Assembly (NCBI RefSeq): GCF_039602135.1
Contig: NZ_CP125942.1
Coordinates: 2,914,001 to 2,978,000 of the forward strand
Length of the DNA stretch: 64,000 nt
Reading direction: 5' to 3'
Source of the DNA: Glutamicibacter sp. B1
GTDB taxonomy: Bacteria > Actinomycetota > Actinomycetes > Actinomycetales > Micrococcaceae
Below, piece by piece: positions 16,902 to 24,897 of the stretch. How positions within the stretch are numbered: the stretch's first letter is position 1; each line of letters opens with the position of its first letter. The position numbers and the translations under genes were made by a program. The notes under the pieces are model-generated. The model was not told where the DNA came from. It was given only the letters and a program-made list of their open reading frames with translations, and did no database searches.

Positions 16902-18329
16902 CTAGGCGCTGACCTTCTGATCGATCTCGGTCAGGGTCTGCACACCGTCGTAGCTTTCGTCATAGCTGGTGCCATCCAGTGTGGCGATGATGCGTGCTGC
17001 GGTGCGTCGCCCCATGCGTACAGCGCCATCCACGTGCTGGAAACCTTCGCCGGCCAGATCAGAGGAGGAGAAGTAGATCGGTCCGACATTGTCGTTTTGT
17101 GCCGGTCCGAAGCGGTACAGGCCGCCAAGGTCGTAGCTGGTGGCGTAGGCGCCACGGGTCCACTCTTCGGCTGCGAAGTCTGAGAGGTAGAAGACCTTCG
17201 GATCCAGGGCTTTTTCTCCCAAGTAGGCGGCGAGTCCCTTGAGCACCGCAGCGCGACGAGCCTCTTCATCTAATTCCCACATGGCATCGGCCTTGGCATC
17301 GGAGATGAAGCCCACCAGCGTGCCGGTGCTTTCGCCGGTGTAGGTGTTGTCGTAGATTTCCTGTACCAGTGCGTCGGGTCCGAAACAGGTTCCGGACAGT
17401 CCTTGTTCACGCCAGAATGGGGTGTCATAAACAGCGTGCACCTTGATGACCAGGCCCATGGACTGGTGCTGGTGGGTGACGTGCTGCTTGCGTGGCAAGG
17501 CAGGAACGTAAGTGATGCGGGAGTACAGGTTTGGTGGAATCGCCAGGATGACTTTCTTAGCCGAAACGGTCACCGACTGGCCGTGAGCCACCACGCCACC
17601 GTCAAACCATTCCAACTTGAGTACTGGGTTGTTCAGGAAGACGATCCCTTCGCCCAGGCGTTCTGCAACGGTCTTGGAAACGCCCTGCATGGTGCCAACG
17701 ATTCGGCGGTCAAGAATGAAGTCTTCGTCAACGAGGTTGCCGAAGGATCCTGCAGAGGAAGCCATCAGTACAGCTTGGAGCGCCGAGAAAGTATGAGCTG
17801 GTTTGGTCAGCATTCCGCCAGCGATAAACAGCCCTACGTTGTTGCAAGCTAGCTCATCGTTAGAGTGCTGACGCAAAAAGTGATGGAAAGAAATCTTATC
17901 GAGCTCTTCGGCCTGTGGGTGTTCCCATGGCTTGTCGGGGTTCATCTGTGCTGCCAGTTCATTCATGAGGCTGATCAGCTTGTTCATTTCGGCGACGGTA
18001 CTTTCAGCAACAGGGAAGTCTTCGCCTTCATAAACAATGGCTTCGCCCTGCTCGTTGAGGTAAACGCTCTTACCAGCCTTGTAGCGTTCGAAGGTTTCGA
18101 TGCCGAGTTCGTTGATCAGAGAGTAGAGGCCTGTCTGGTCCGGGCTGATCCACTGTCCACCGATTTCGATGGTGGCCCCGTCCATGGTTTCGGTCCAGGT
18201 ACGTCCGCCGACGCGGTCACGCGCTTCGAGTACGGCTACGGTTTTGCCTGCTTTGCTCAGCTCGTAGGCCGCGGTCAGACCGGATGGTCCGGCGCCGATG
18301 ACTACTACGTCGCGTTCCAGATGTTCCAT
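16902..18329 (-). CDS. puo: Flavin monoamine oxidase, putrescine oxidase type
   Basis: Oxidises putrescine to 4-aminobutanal with release of ammonia and hydrogen peroxide. The N-terminal FAD motif VVVIGAGPSGLTAAYELSKAG is followed by EARDRVGGRTW and, after it, IEIGGQWISPDQTGLYSLI; the C-terminal FAD contact is SSDLAGEGFQHVDGAVRMG. The 475-residue length and these segments resemble putrescine oxidases of Rhodococcus and Kocuria. It heads the operon and is divergent from a TetR gene with a shared operator. Confidence 0.83.
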   Translation of the reverse strand: MEHLERDVVVIGAGPSGLTAAYELSKAGKTVAVLEARDRVGGRTWTETMDGATIEIGGQWISPDQTGLYSLINELGIETFERYKAGKSVYLNEQGEAIVYEGEDFPVAESTVAEMNKLISLMNELAAQMNPDKPWEHPQAEELDKISFHHFLRQHSNDELACNNVGLFIAGGMLTKPAHTFSALQAVLMASSAGSFGNLVDEDFILDRRIVGTMQGVSKTVAERLGEGIVFLNNPVLKLEWFDGGVVAHGQSVTVSAKKVILAIPPNLYSRITYVPALPRKQHVTHQHQSMGLVIKVHAVYDTPFWREQGLSGTCFGPDALVQEIYDNTYTGESTGTLVGFISDAKADAMWELDEEARRAAVLKGLAAYLGEKALDPKVFYLSDFAAEEWTRGAYATSYDLGGLYRFGPAQNDNVGPIYFSSSDLAGEGFQHVDGAVRMGRRTAARIIATLDGTSYDESYDGVQTLTEIDQKVSA

Positions 18330-18350
18330 GAACTACTCCCTCAAACAATA

Positions 18351-18369
18351 AAATGAATTCGGTTCATTT
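18351..18369. promoter_or_regulatory. Probable TetR operator between puo and its regulator
   Basis: AAATGAA-TTCGG-TTCATTT is a perfect 7-bp-arm repeat 22 bp before puo and 67 bp before the TetR start. Confidence 0.6.
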
Positions 18370-18435
18370 ACTTGTCATATAGCATAGGGGAAGAACATCG
18401 ACTTGTGAAGCAACCCACGTCAGGAAGTTAAACGC

Positions 18436-19089
18436 ATGGCCGAATCGGGCACCAGGCGCGCTGGTAGACCACGTAAAGCGGTACTCACACGAGAACGCAT
18501 CACCGCAAACGCACTAGAACTGGTTTCCGACGACGGGTATGAGTCTTTCACCATGCAACGTCTCGCCAAGTCACTAGGGGTTTCCCCGTCCGCCTTGTAT
18601 AACCATGTGGATTCGAAGCATGATCTCATGCAGTGGATTCAGGAATTGGTGATGACCGACATTGACGTCACGATTTTTGATACAACGCCACTCAAAGACG
18701 CACTGATGCAATGGGCGACTGACTACCGCAACATCTTCGCGCGACACATCCCGTTAATCCCTATCATCGCGGTGCTTCCCGTGTCCGATTCCCCTCGCAC
18801 CTTAGGCATGTACGAACGAGTAGCGCAGGCCCTGGAAGACTACGGTCTGGCAGAAAACGAGATCATACCGACGATCGTCGCATTGGAATCATTTATTTTC
18901 GGCTCCGCAATGGACACCGCTGCACCGCACGATATTTTTGATACAACCAATCATCAAGATCTGACTCCACACTTCACCCAAGCAGTGGCGGCGCAACGCA
19001 ATACTCAGATCAATACCAGCGACGATTCCTTCCAGCGTGGACTGTCGGCAATGATTACCGGACTCTTAGCCACGGGGAGGGCATCATGA
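18436..19089 (+). CDS. TetR-family regulator of the putrescine oxidase operon
   Basis: A 217-residue repressor. N-terminal HTH residues about 15-65 contain LTRERITANALELVSDDGYESFTMQRLAKSLGVSPSALYNHVDSK-type sequence (split here: LTRERITANALELV and SLGVSPSALYNHV); the rest is the ligand-binding domain. AGGAAG precedes ATG 18436. Divergent position to puo and the palindrome between them suggest that it senses a polyamine or its aldehyde. Its stop overlaps the next start (ATGA). Confidence 0.87.
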   Translation: MAESGTRRAGRPRKAVLTRERITANALELVSDDGYESFTMQRLAKSLGVSPSALYNHVDSKHDLMQWIQELVMTDIDVTIFDTTPLKDALMQWATDYRNIFARHIPLIPIIAVLPVSDSPRTLGMYERVAQALEDYGLAENEIIPTIVALESFIFGSAMDTAAPHDIFDTTNHQDLTPHFTQAVAAQRNTQINTSDDSFQRGLSAMITGLLATGRAS

Positions 19090-19307
19090 ATGATGATGAG
19101 CGCAAGCCAGCTCGTTTTGCCCTAAATTCCAAACAATGGACGGCCATCATTCTGGTGATTGTCGCTCTGGTTTTCATCCTGCAAAACCTTACCTATGTGC
19201 GCGTGGAGTTCTTCTTCATCCACACCGCAGCGCCGCTGTGGTTAGTTTTATTGGTGACGCTGGCAGCAGGTTACGCCATTGGTTGGTTCTCTAAACGACG
19301 AGGTTAA
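19086..19307 (+). CDS. Small LapA-domain (DUF1049) membrane protein
   Basis: A 73-residue protein with two hydrophobic segments separated by NLTYVRVEFFFIHTAAP, ending AGYAIGWFSKRRG. This is the LapA/DUF1049 pattern (LPS-assembly-protein A relatives, also found in Gram-positives, function there unknown). Translationally coupled to the TetR gene by ATGA; its TAA stop shares TTAA with the converging gene. Confidence 0.8.
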   Translation: MNDDERKPARFALNSKQWTAIILVIVALVFILQNLTYVRVEFFFIHTAAPLWLVLLVTLAAGYAIGWFSKRRG

Positions 19308-19492
19308 TCATCGAGAATGGCCCATTCTCCGACTTCTTCATTCTGTGAGTCGAAGACATCTTCTTGGGCACCGGGCTCCAACGGATACATGGCTACGCGT
19401 TGGGACCAGTCACTCAAGATCCGTTGGAGCTCCTCCATCGGCTTGAGCTGCATATTCTCGGTATCAAAATTGACTTCCAAAACAAAACGCAT
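19304..19492 (-). CDS. Small conserved-looking acidic protein
   Basis: A 62-residue protein (MRFVLEVNFDTE at the start, QEDVFDSQNEEVGEWAILDD at the end). I do not recognise it by name. It is acidic, has no membrane segment, and shares its stop palindrome TTAA with the LapA-like gene. Confidence 0.6.
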   Translation of the reverse strand: MRFVLEVNFDTENMQLKPMEELQRILSDWSQRVAMYPLEPGAQEDVFDSQNEEVGEWAILDD

Positions 19493-19603
19493 GACCTGCT
19501 CCTTGTTCTTCCGGTTGCCGCCATCCTATGCCGAGCAGAGATGAAAAACGAGTACTTATGATCATGCGCCGTGGTGCAGATTTGCTGATTGAGGATAGAA
19601 AAA

Positions 19604-19637
19604 TAGCGAGCACCCAAATTGCTTTGGATTCTCGCTA
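19604..19637 (-). terminator. Intrinsic terminator of the gene at 19658-20032
   Basis: TAGCGAG and CTCGCTA (7 bp) with inner CCAAA/TTTGG form a hairpin that is followed on the minus strand by ATTTTTC. Confidence 0.78.
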
Positions 19638-19657
19638 CTAGATTGAGTCGTAGAAGA

Positions 19658-20032
19658 CTACTGGACGCCGCCACCCATGTAGGCCAGTGACTGAATAGCT
19701 TCATTTCCGCCAACTTTGTAGAGCGCCAAAAGTAGCCCGCCGAAGACGGTGCCCATCACGGCGCTAAAGCCCAAGGAAATCTTGACCAGCGAGCGCACTT
19801 CTCCGCGGCTCACTTCAGCCTCATCGTTCAGGTACTTTGCTGCACCCTTACTGATGCTCGCAGCAGGGGTCAAGGCAGGCGCGGCAACAGTCGACACGTT
19901 GGACGCGGAATCGGTCTGACCGTCACGAAGGAAAGCAATGGTTGCACGGTTCTTACGATCCTGGCGAAGCTTAACGATATTCGCTCCATGGCGGACCAAG
20001 AGAATATCTTCACCTAGTGGGATCGTTGCCAT
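19658..20032 (-). CDS. Unknown protein with one C-terminal membrane segment
   Basis: A 124-residue protein not recognised. The first about 75 residues are soluble (LLVRHGANIVKLRQDRKNR), a basic patch VRSLVKISLG leads into one hydrophobic helix, and the tail is Gly-rich (YMGGGV). It has its own terminator and a 17-bp palindrome about 130 bp upstream. Confidence 0.65.
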   Translation of the reverse strand: MATIPLGEDILLVRHGANIVKLRQDRKNRATIAFLRDGQTDSASNVSTVAAPALTPAASISKGAAKYLNDEAEVSRGEVRSLVKISLGFSAVMGTVFGGLLLALYKVGGNEAIQSLAYMGGGVQ

Positions 20033-20163
20033 TACTGTTGCTCCTCGCTAATTTCCATCACGTCTTTCCAGCCATATCAATCATTTCTGAAACGGTTTAT
20101 CTTCGGAACCCTTTTGTCGACAACCGCACATAGGCTTGTGACGCAATCCGCATGATTCCGGGG

Positions 20164-20180
20164 CCAAATGGAGCATTTGG
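20164..20180. promoter_or_regulatory. Operator-like palindrome
   Basis: CCAAATG-GAG-CATTTGG, perfect 7-bp arms, in the 259-bp gap between two small minus-strand genes. The regulator is unknown. Confidence 0.4.
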
Positions 20181-20243
20181 GTGACAGGGAGCATAGGCCA
20201 GATAGAAGATAGCACCAGGATGTTGCACTTTCAGCAATGAAAT

Positions 20244-20269
20244 ACCCCGAGGAATCATTTCCCCGGGGT
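20244..20269 (-). terminator. Intrinsic terminator of the gene at 20292-20537
   Basis: On the minus strand ACCCCGGGGAA and TTCCTCGGGGT pair over 11 bp (one G-U) with a 4-nt loop, followed by ATTTCATT. Confidence 0.72.
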
Positions 20270-20291
20270 CATTCCAAAAACTTTAATCTGT

Positions 20292-20537
20292 TTATGCCGT
20301 CTTCAAATCGTTGTTTTTGTTCTTTTGCTGGCGCTTGGCCTCGCGGATCTGAATACTCAGATCATGGTTAGACAGGTCTTCAGGTGAAGCAACACCGTAC
20401 TTGTGCGCCTTGGTCACCAAGGCTTGGCGAATTTCAGCCTGGTGTTCGTTCTTGTAACGGATCACCATCATGACGCTCACGATTGATAAAACAATCAGAG
20501 TCACCACTGCAGTAAGAATCGTAGTTTCCAGAGTCAT
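20292..20537 (-). CDS. Small membrane-anchored protein of unknown function
   Basis: An 81-residue protein: one N-terminal hydrophobic helix (TAVVTLIVLSIVSVMMVI) and a charged cytoplasmic tail with NHDLSIQIREAKRQQKNKNN. ATG 20537 is preferred because GGGGAGG lies upstream of it; an ATG at 20564 adds nine residues and lies before that site. The upstream region carries repeated CGAAGAA half-sites. Confidence 0.62.
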   Translation of the reverse strand: MTLETTILTAVVTLIVLSIVSVMMVIRYKNEHQAEIRQALVTKAHKYGVASPEDLSNHDLSIQIREAKRQQKNKNNDLKTA

Positions 20538-20592
20538 CGTCTTCTCTACCTCCCCATTTTTCATTCACTGCTGCATTTGGCTCGATCGTTTG

Positions 20593-20673
20593 GTCGAAGA
20601 ATCTTCTTCGACGGCCGAAGAACCGCAGTATCGTTCAGAGAAGAACATCAAGTTTAGCATATTTCTTCGAAGA
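20593..20673. promoter_or_regulatory. Array of CGAAGAA half-sites
   Basis: A perfect repeat GTCGAAGAA-TC-TTCTTCGAC (20593-20612), a direct CGAAGAA (20616-20622) and the palindrome TCTTCGAAGA (20664-20673) give at least four half-sites in about 80 bp upstream of the small membrane gene. This looks like a cooperative operator. Confidence 0.5.
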
Positions 20674-20736
20674 GCGCCCAGAGGCGTCGCTGGCAGCTAC
20701 TAGAAAATTCTGGCCAGCAAGGGGTTACGTATGGAG

Positions 20737-21225
20737 CTAGAACTCTCCGGAGCCCTGCCCATGTTCAAAGACAAGTGAAGTTTGTGTGGTTGCTACTGCA
20801 GGATTCGCCGAAAGATTATCAAGGACAAACTGCCTGACATCTGCCGAGTTGCGCACGGCCACATGCAAGACAAAATCATCAGCACCGCCGAGGAAAAACA
20901 GTTGACGCACTCCAGGCTTCGTTTTCATCTCATTAGCAAAATTGGCCATAAGGTGACGTGCACCTGGACGAATTTTCACGAAGATCAACGCTTCAAGCTC
21001 GCGCCCTAAAACCTGCGGGTCCACTTCAATGGTGAACCTGGATATTACTCCGGAATCACGTAGAGCATTCAGCCGTGCAAGACATGTCGAAGCCGCAATT
21101 CCGAGTTCTTCAGCTAGGGAATTGTTGGTCCTCCGAGAGTTCTTGCTGAGCAGTGCCAGAAGTTTGCGGTCAATCTCATCGAGTTGCACGGTGCGGTTCT
21201 CGCGCTTCGATAGATTCAACGACAT
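20737..21225 (-). CDS. Lrp/AsnC-family transcriptional regulator
   Basis: A 162-residue regulator with N-terminal HTH (LDEIDRKLLALLSKNSRRTNNSLAEELGIAAST-type; key helix SLAEELGIAASTCLARLNAL) and a C-terminal RAM domain (GGADDFVLHVAVRNSADVRQFVLDNL). ATG 21225 follows AGGTG; an upstream ATG at 21252 adds nine residues. It lies downstream of the DedA gene on the same strand with 54 nt between, so it may belong to or control that operon. Confidence 0.87.
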   Translation of the reverse strand: MSLNLSKRENRTVQLDEIDRKLLALLSKNSRRTNNSLAEELGIAASTCLARLNALRDSGVISRFTIEVDPQVLGRELEALIFVKIRPGARHLMANFANEMKTKPGVRQLFFLGGADDFVLHVAVRNSADVRQFVLDNLSANPAVATTQTSLVFEHGQGSGEF

Positions 21226-21279
21226 AACGTCGCACCTGCTCTCTAGATTCAAGGGTCGGTGACATCATCATACGACCGC

Positions 21280-21792
21280 TTAGTTGTTGATTTGGGAAGA
21301 TTCCGGATTCGGATTCTCGGTCGTGGACCGCTTGCGGGATCGCATTCGAAGCACGACGAAAACCACAAGACCAATCAGGATCAGGCCACCGACAAGCCAT
21401 GGCCAATCCAGAGCCAGCCACGCATAAAAGACCGCCATTCCTACCGTTGTGTAGATCGCAGACCACAGTAACGCACCGAAGGCCACTGCCGGCAAGTAGC
21501 GTCGTAACGGCATCCGGCTCACCCCAGCGGAGGCGTTAACCGCGCTCTGAATCCCAAGGGTGAGGAAACTGAGCGGTACGGCGAACACTCCCCACCGCCC
21601 AATAAATCTTTGAGCCTTGCGGTACACCGGGCCATGTAGATGCTTTTGGAAGCGAGTATGCTCCACCCCCTTGGCGATCCCTCGACCTACCCAATAGGTT
21701 GCGTTGCCCCTGATAAAAGCGCCGAAAAAGAAGAAGATAAACGTCACACCAAATGGCGCGTCGTTGATCAGCCAGGAAATTGTTTCAGCCAT
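21280..21792 (-). CDS. DedA/SNARE-associated-type membrane protein
   Basis: A 170-residue membrane protein with about four or five helices. IRGNATYWVGRGIAKG and RFIGRWGVFAVPLSFLTLGIQSAVNASAG-like sequence (key part PLSFLTLGIQSAVNASAGV) match the VTT/DedA core of lipid or small-molecule flippases. ATG 21792 lies 2 nt after the MFS stop. It is the last gene of the Rieske operon. Confidence 0.75.
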   Translation of the reverse strand: MAETISWLINDAPFGVTFIFFFFGAFIRGNATYWVGRGIAKGVEHTRFQKHLHGPVYRKAQRFIGRWGVFAVPLSFLTLGIQSAVNASAGVSRMPLRRYLPAVAFGALLWSAIYTTVGMAVFYAWLALDWPWLVGGLILIGLVVFVVLRMRSRKRSTTENPNPESSQINN

Positions 21793-21794
21793 GG

Positions 21795-23051
21795 TTACGG
21801 AACACTCTTGATTTTGCGCACGAGCAACGCACCCAGCAGGCTCACCACAACCGAGCTCAGGAACAGTGTCGGATACCCGCCCAGCCACGTCACCGTCAGC
21901 CAGGCAACCAGCGGGGCAACCACCTGTGGCAGTGAATTAGCAATATTGATCATGCCCAGATCCTTACCGCGCGAATCCGCGGTAGGAAGTACTTGGGTGA
22001 GCAAAGCAAAGTCGACCGCGAGATAGGCGCCGAATCCGATCCCCAACAGAACGGCGGCGATAATAGCCATGGTGAAGGTGGAGGATACCGCCAATACGCC
22101 TGCGGCTGCAGCGACGATCACTGATGAAATGATGACGTACTTTTTACGTTGTCCATCGCGGTCCGAGAGCTTGCCGGAAATCACCGAGGAGAAGATCACG
22201 CAGAAGGCATAGATGGCTGTCAGTACTAATACGCCCTGTGCAGGGTTGGGATGGCCGATGGCGTCTTGCAGGAAGAACAGCAAATACACCAGGCAGAGTT
22301 GGCTTCCTAAGTACAACAGGAATCGCGTCAACCAGGCCCAGCCGAAATCTTTGTGCTTCAGTGGGTTGATCCAGAAGCTACGCAAAAACTGTGCGGTGCT
22401 CAGCGGTTCTAGGGCTCCCTTAGGCAAGGGAGTATCTTGGCGCATCAGCACAAAAGGCACAGCGCAAATAGCAACAGCCAGAGCCACCAGCGCGTAGCCG
22501 AAGACCAGGTTGCCCGCAGCGACCATGCCAATGACTGCACCGATCAGTGAACCACAGGTCTGACCCAAGGCAACCAGACCGCCAACCACGCCACGCTGTT
22601 CTACTGGCACCCGGTCAGGGATGGCGGCAAAGATGGCTGCCACCGCAGCATTTCCGGCCGCTTGCATCAGCGTCCAGCCGAGGACCAATACCCCGACCGT
22701 GTGAGCTGTGGACATCAGCAACAGCGCCAACGCACCACAAATTGTTCCGCAGAAAACCCACGGGATTCGGCGTCCAAATCTTGAGGTGCTGCGATCACTG
22801 AGCGCACCAAAAAGTGGGTTAGCTACCAGCGAGACTGCTGCGCCAACACCGGTGACCAACGATAGGATCGCACCTTTTTGACTCGCATCAAGTTGCTCCG
22901 CATGTAGGCCGAGCAATACCTGGATGGGCGCAAAAAACCCGACGTTAATACCGATTTGTACGGTAACGACGGCCGCGATCCACCCGCGACTGACGCGTTG
23001 GGTGGGCACCTGCAAAGCCAGTGGGATTTTCGCTGGTTCAGCTGTGCTCAT
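21795..23051 (-). CDS. MFS transporter (sugar/GPH-like)
   Basis: A 418-residue major facilitator of about 12 helices with the loop motif NPLFGALSDRSTSRFGRRIPW near residues 75-95. The same motif pattern occurs in the MFS gene at 60181-61530, so the two are related. Its ATG overlaps the reductase stop by 4 nt. The substrate is unknown; position in an operon with a Rieske ferredoxin suggests import of the compound that the redox pair helps oxidise. Confidence 0.83.
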   Translation of the reverse strand: MSTAEPAKIPLALQVPTQRVSRGWIAAVVTVQIGINVGFFAPIQVLLGLHAEQLDASQKGAILSLVTGVGAAVSLVANPLFGALSDRSTSRFGRRIPWVFCGTICGALALLLMSTAHTVGVLVLGWTLMQAAGNAAVAAIFAAIPDRVPVEQRGVVGGLVALGQTCGSLIGAVIGMVAAGNLVFGYALVALAVAICAVPFVLMRQDTPLPKGALEPLSTAQFLRSFWINPLKHKDFGWAWLTRFLLYLGSQLCLVYLLFFLQDAIGHPNPAQGVLVLTAIYAFCVIFSSVISGKLSDRDGQRKKYVIISSVIVAAAAGVLAVSSTFTMAIIAAVLLGIGFGAYLAVDFALLTQVLPTADSRGKDLGMINIANSLPQVVAPLVAWLTVTWLGGYPTLFLSSVVVSLLGALLVRKIKSVP

Positions 23052-24190
23052 CGTGCATCCCGCCCTAGTACGCGAGGACCCACGCTTGGGTCTTCGAGTT
23101 GTTCAATGCTCGGCGTGATGCCTCGTGCGATCAGACGTTTCACGGCCTTGGCCATCAGGCCTCCATCAACCATGCTGGCGGCCACCAGCGTGCCGTGCTC
23201 ATCCAAACCAAAAACTGTTTGCAGTTTGCCTCGACGATTTTCTCGGGTGATGGTCGTGGCCACCTTGCTAAACTCGCCGACCGTTTCCACATGCATCTCG
23301 TGACGATCAGTCCAGAACCAAGGCACCGAACGCTGTACCGGGGCAGCATCCATAATGGTGGCGGCAGCCTGAGCGGCGTCTTCCATGGCTGCTTCCCAGT
23401 GCACTGCTCGAGGTTCGCCCTGTACTCGGGCTGCATCGCCAATAGCCAGAACCTGCCGGTGGCTGATTGAACGCTGCTGAGCATCAACGACGATGCCATC
23501 CTCGACGCTTAGACCTAGGTTGCTTGCCAGCGTGGTTTCTGGTTCGACTCCGATAGCGCTGACGATCAGGGCAGCTTCAAGGCGTTCACCGTCAACGACT
23601 ACGTGGTCAGCCCCGATGCTATTTACGGTGCCCGTGATGGTCTTGATGCCTCGTTGAGCATGATCTGCATGCAGTTGTTCGGCGAGCTGTTGGCCCAGAA
23701 CGGGTGCCAGCGGAGCATTCGAATTCGAAATCAGAGTGACCTGCGCACCGAACATGCTGGCTGTCGAAGCGAATTCGGCACCGATCAGTCCTGCGCCGAT
23801 CACGATCACCTGCACCCCGAACATTGCGGAGTCCAGCACTTGGGCTAGAGCGGTGGCATCAGCCGCGGTGTGCAGGGTATGGGCGTACTGCGCTCCGGGA
23901 ACCTGCAGAAGCGTTGGGGTGGTTCCGGTGGCGAGGACTATCCAGTCATCTTCAGTCGTGGGGAGAGCTAGCTCCTGTACATCTTCTTGAAAGAGGCTGA
24001 TGCCGTGTTCGACGTACCAAGCGATCGGAGCGAAGGGCTCTACCTGTAGCGATTTACTTAACGGTGGCCGGTCGTAGGGCAGTCCCTGTGAATCGCTGAT
24101 GCTGATGGTGCCGGTGTAGTTCTTTTGCACCAGTTCTCGGGCCAGCGTGTAGCCGGCGACACCGCCGCCGATGATATGTACGGAGGGCAT
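23048..24190 (-). CDS. FAD-dependent NAD(P)H:ferredoxin reductase
   Basis: A 380-residue pyridine-nucleotide-disulfide-type reductase. The N-terminal FAD motif is HIIGGGVAGYTLARELV, the NAD(P) motif VIVIGAGLIGAEFAS is central, the second FAD contact is VLAIGDAARV, and the C-terminal domain resembles ferredoxin reductases of Rieske oxygenases. It directly abuts the Rieske ferredoxin gene (no gap), so the two should form one electron-transfer chain. Confidence 0.85.
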   Translation of the reverse strand: MPSVHIIGGGVAGYTLARELVQKNYTGTISISDSQGLPYDRPPLSKSLQVEPFAPIAWYVEHGISLFQEDVQELALPTTEDDWIVLATGTTPTLLQVPGAQYAHTLHTAADATALAQVLDSAMFGVQVIVIGAGLIGAEFASTASMFGAQVTLISNSNAPLAPVLGQQLAEQLHADHAQRGIKTITGTVNSIGADHVVVDGERLEAALIVSAIGVEPETTLASNLGLSVEDGIVVDAQQRSISHRQVLAIGDAARVQGEPRAVHWEAAMEDAAQAAATIMDAAPVQRSVPWFWTDRHEMHVETVGEFSKVATTITRENRRGKLQTVFGLDEHGTLVAASMVDGGLMAKAVKRLIARGITPSIEQLEDPSVGPRVLGRDAR

Positions 24191-24508
24191 CTAGATGTCG
24201 AGCTCCAAAAAACCGTCAACAACGTTCACTGTGTAGGTGCGGGCATCTACGGTGGCTGGCATGCACTGTGCCCGGCCCGTTTTCAGGTCGAAGGTTGAGG
24301 AGTGAATGGGGCACTCTACCGAGCAGTCTTCAATCCACCCATCAGACAGGGAAGCAACTTCATGGGTGCATTCATCTTGCAGAGCGTAAAAGTTACCGTC
24401 TTCGGCGTGGAAGATCGCAATGTCTTCGGTTGCCCCGCTGTCCTTTGAATCTACTAATAGTGATTCGCCTTCTGGGACTAGATCTACGGGACCGACTCGG
24501 TAGCTCAC
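24191..24508 (-). CDS. Rieske-type [2Fe-2S] ferredoxin
   Basis: A 105-residue electron carrier. The cluster ligands are Cys and His in DECTHE and Cys and His in ECPIHSS, in the order and spacing of bacterial Rieske ferredoxins of the NirD/BphF type. The start is GTG 24508 with AAGGAG 7 nt upstream. It is the first gene of the operon with reductase, MFS and DedA genes. No terminal oxygenase is present in the window. Confidence 0.9.
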   Translation of the reverse strand: MSYRVGPVDLVPEGESLLVDSKDSGATEDIAIFHAEDGNFYALQDECTHEVASLSDGWIEDCSVECPIHSSTFDLKTGRAQCMPATVDARTYTVNVVDGFLELDI

Positions 24509-24897
24509 GATGACTCCTTAGTGCTCATTACTTATGAACCTATCTTGTCACCTATTTATCTTTAGCACCTAGCTGGCAGATCACGATCGTGATGCTTTTC
24601 GCGCTAATTCCCCGTTTGTCGGGGCTATGCCGGAGGAACCCATGCGCTAAGCAGAGGTTCCAGCTTCAGACGGCTTTTCCAGTAACAGCATTTTCTTGAA
24701 CACTGCAAAGACGGTCTTCACGAATTATCTGGCTGAGCTTCTTCAGTGGCTACCACCAACAGCGAAGGACCGATGCCGTGGCTTCAGCAATACTCAGGGT
24801 TGTCCTTGAATTACCGTGAGGTCAGTTGCCCAAAATCTGGGCTACCTTCTTATTGGATCAGCAACCCTGCATCCATGTCACCCATCAACATTGAGGA
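24509..24897. other. Intergenic region with possible minus-strand gene remnants
   Basis: No intact gene. On the minus strand a 24-codon frame (GTG 24721 to TAG 24647) reads VKTVFAVFKKMLLLEKPSE and starts in a GTGA overlap with the end of another frame reading SHGIGPSLLVVATEEAQPDNS. Both translations look protein-like but match no family I know, and upstream they run into stops. They could be tails of decayed genes. Confidence 0.35.
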
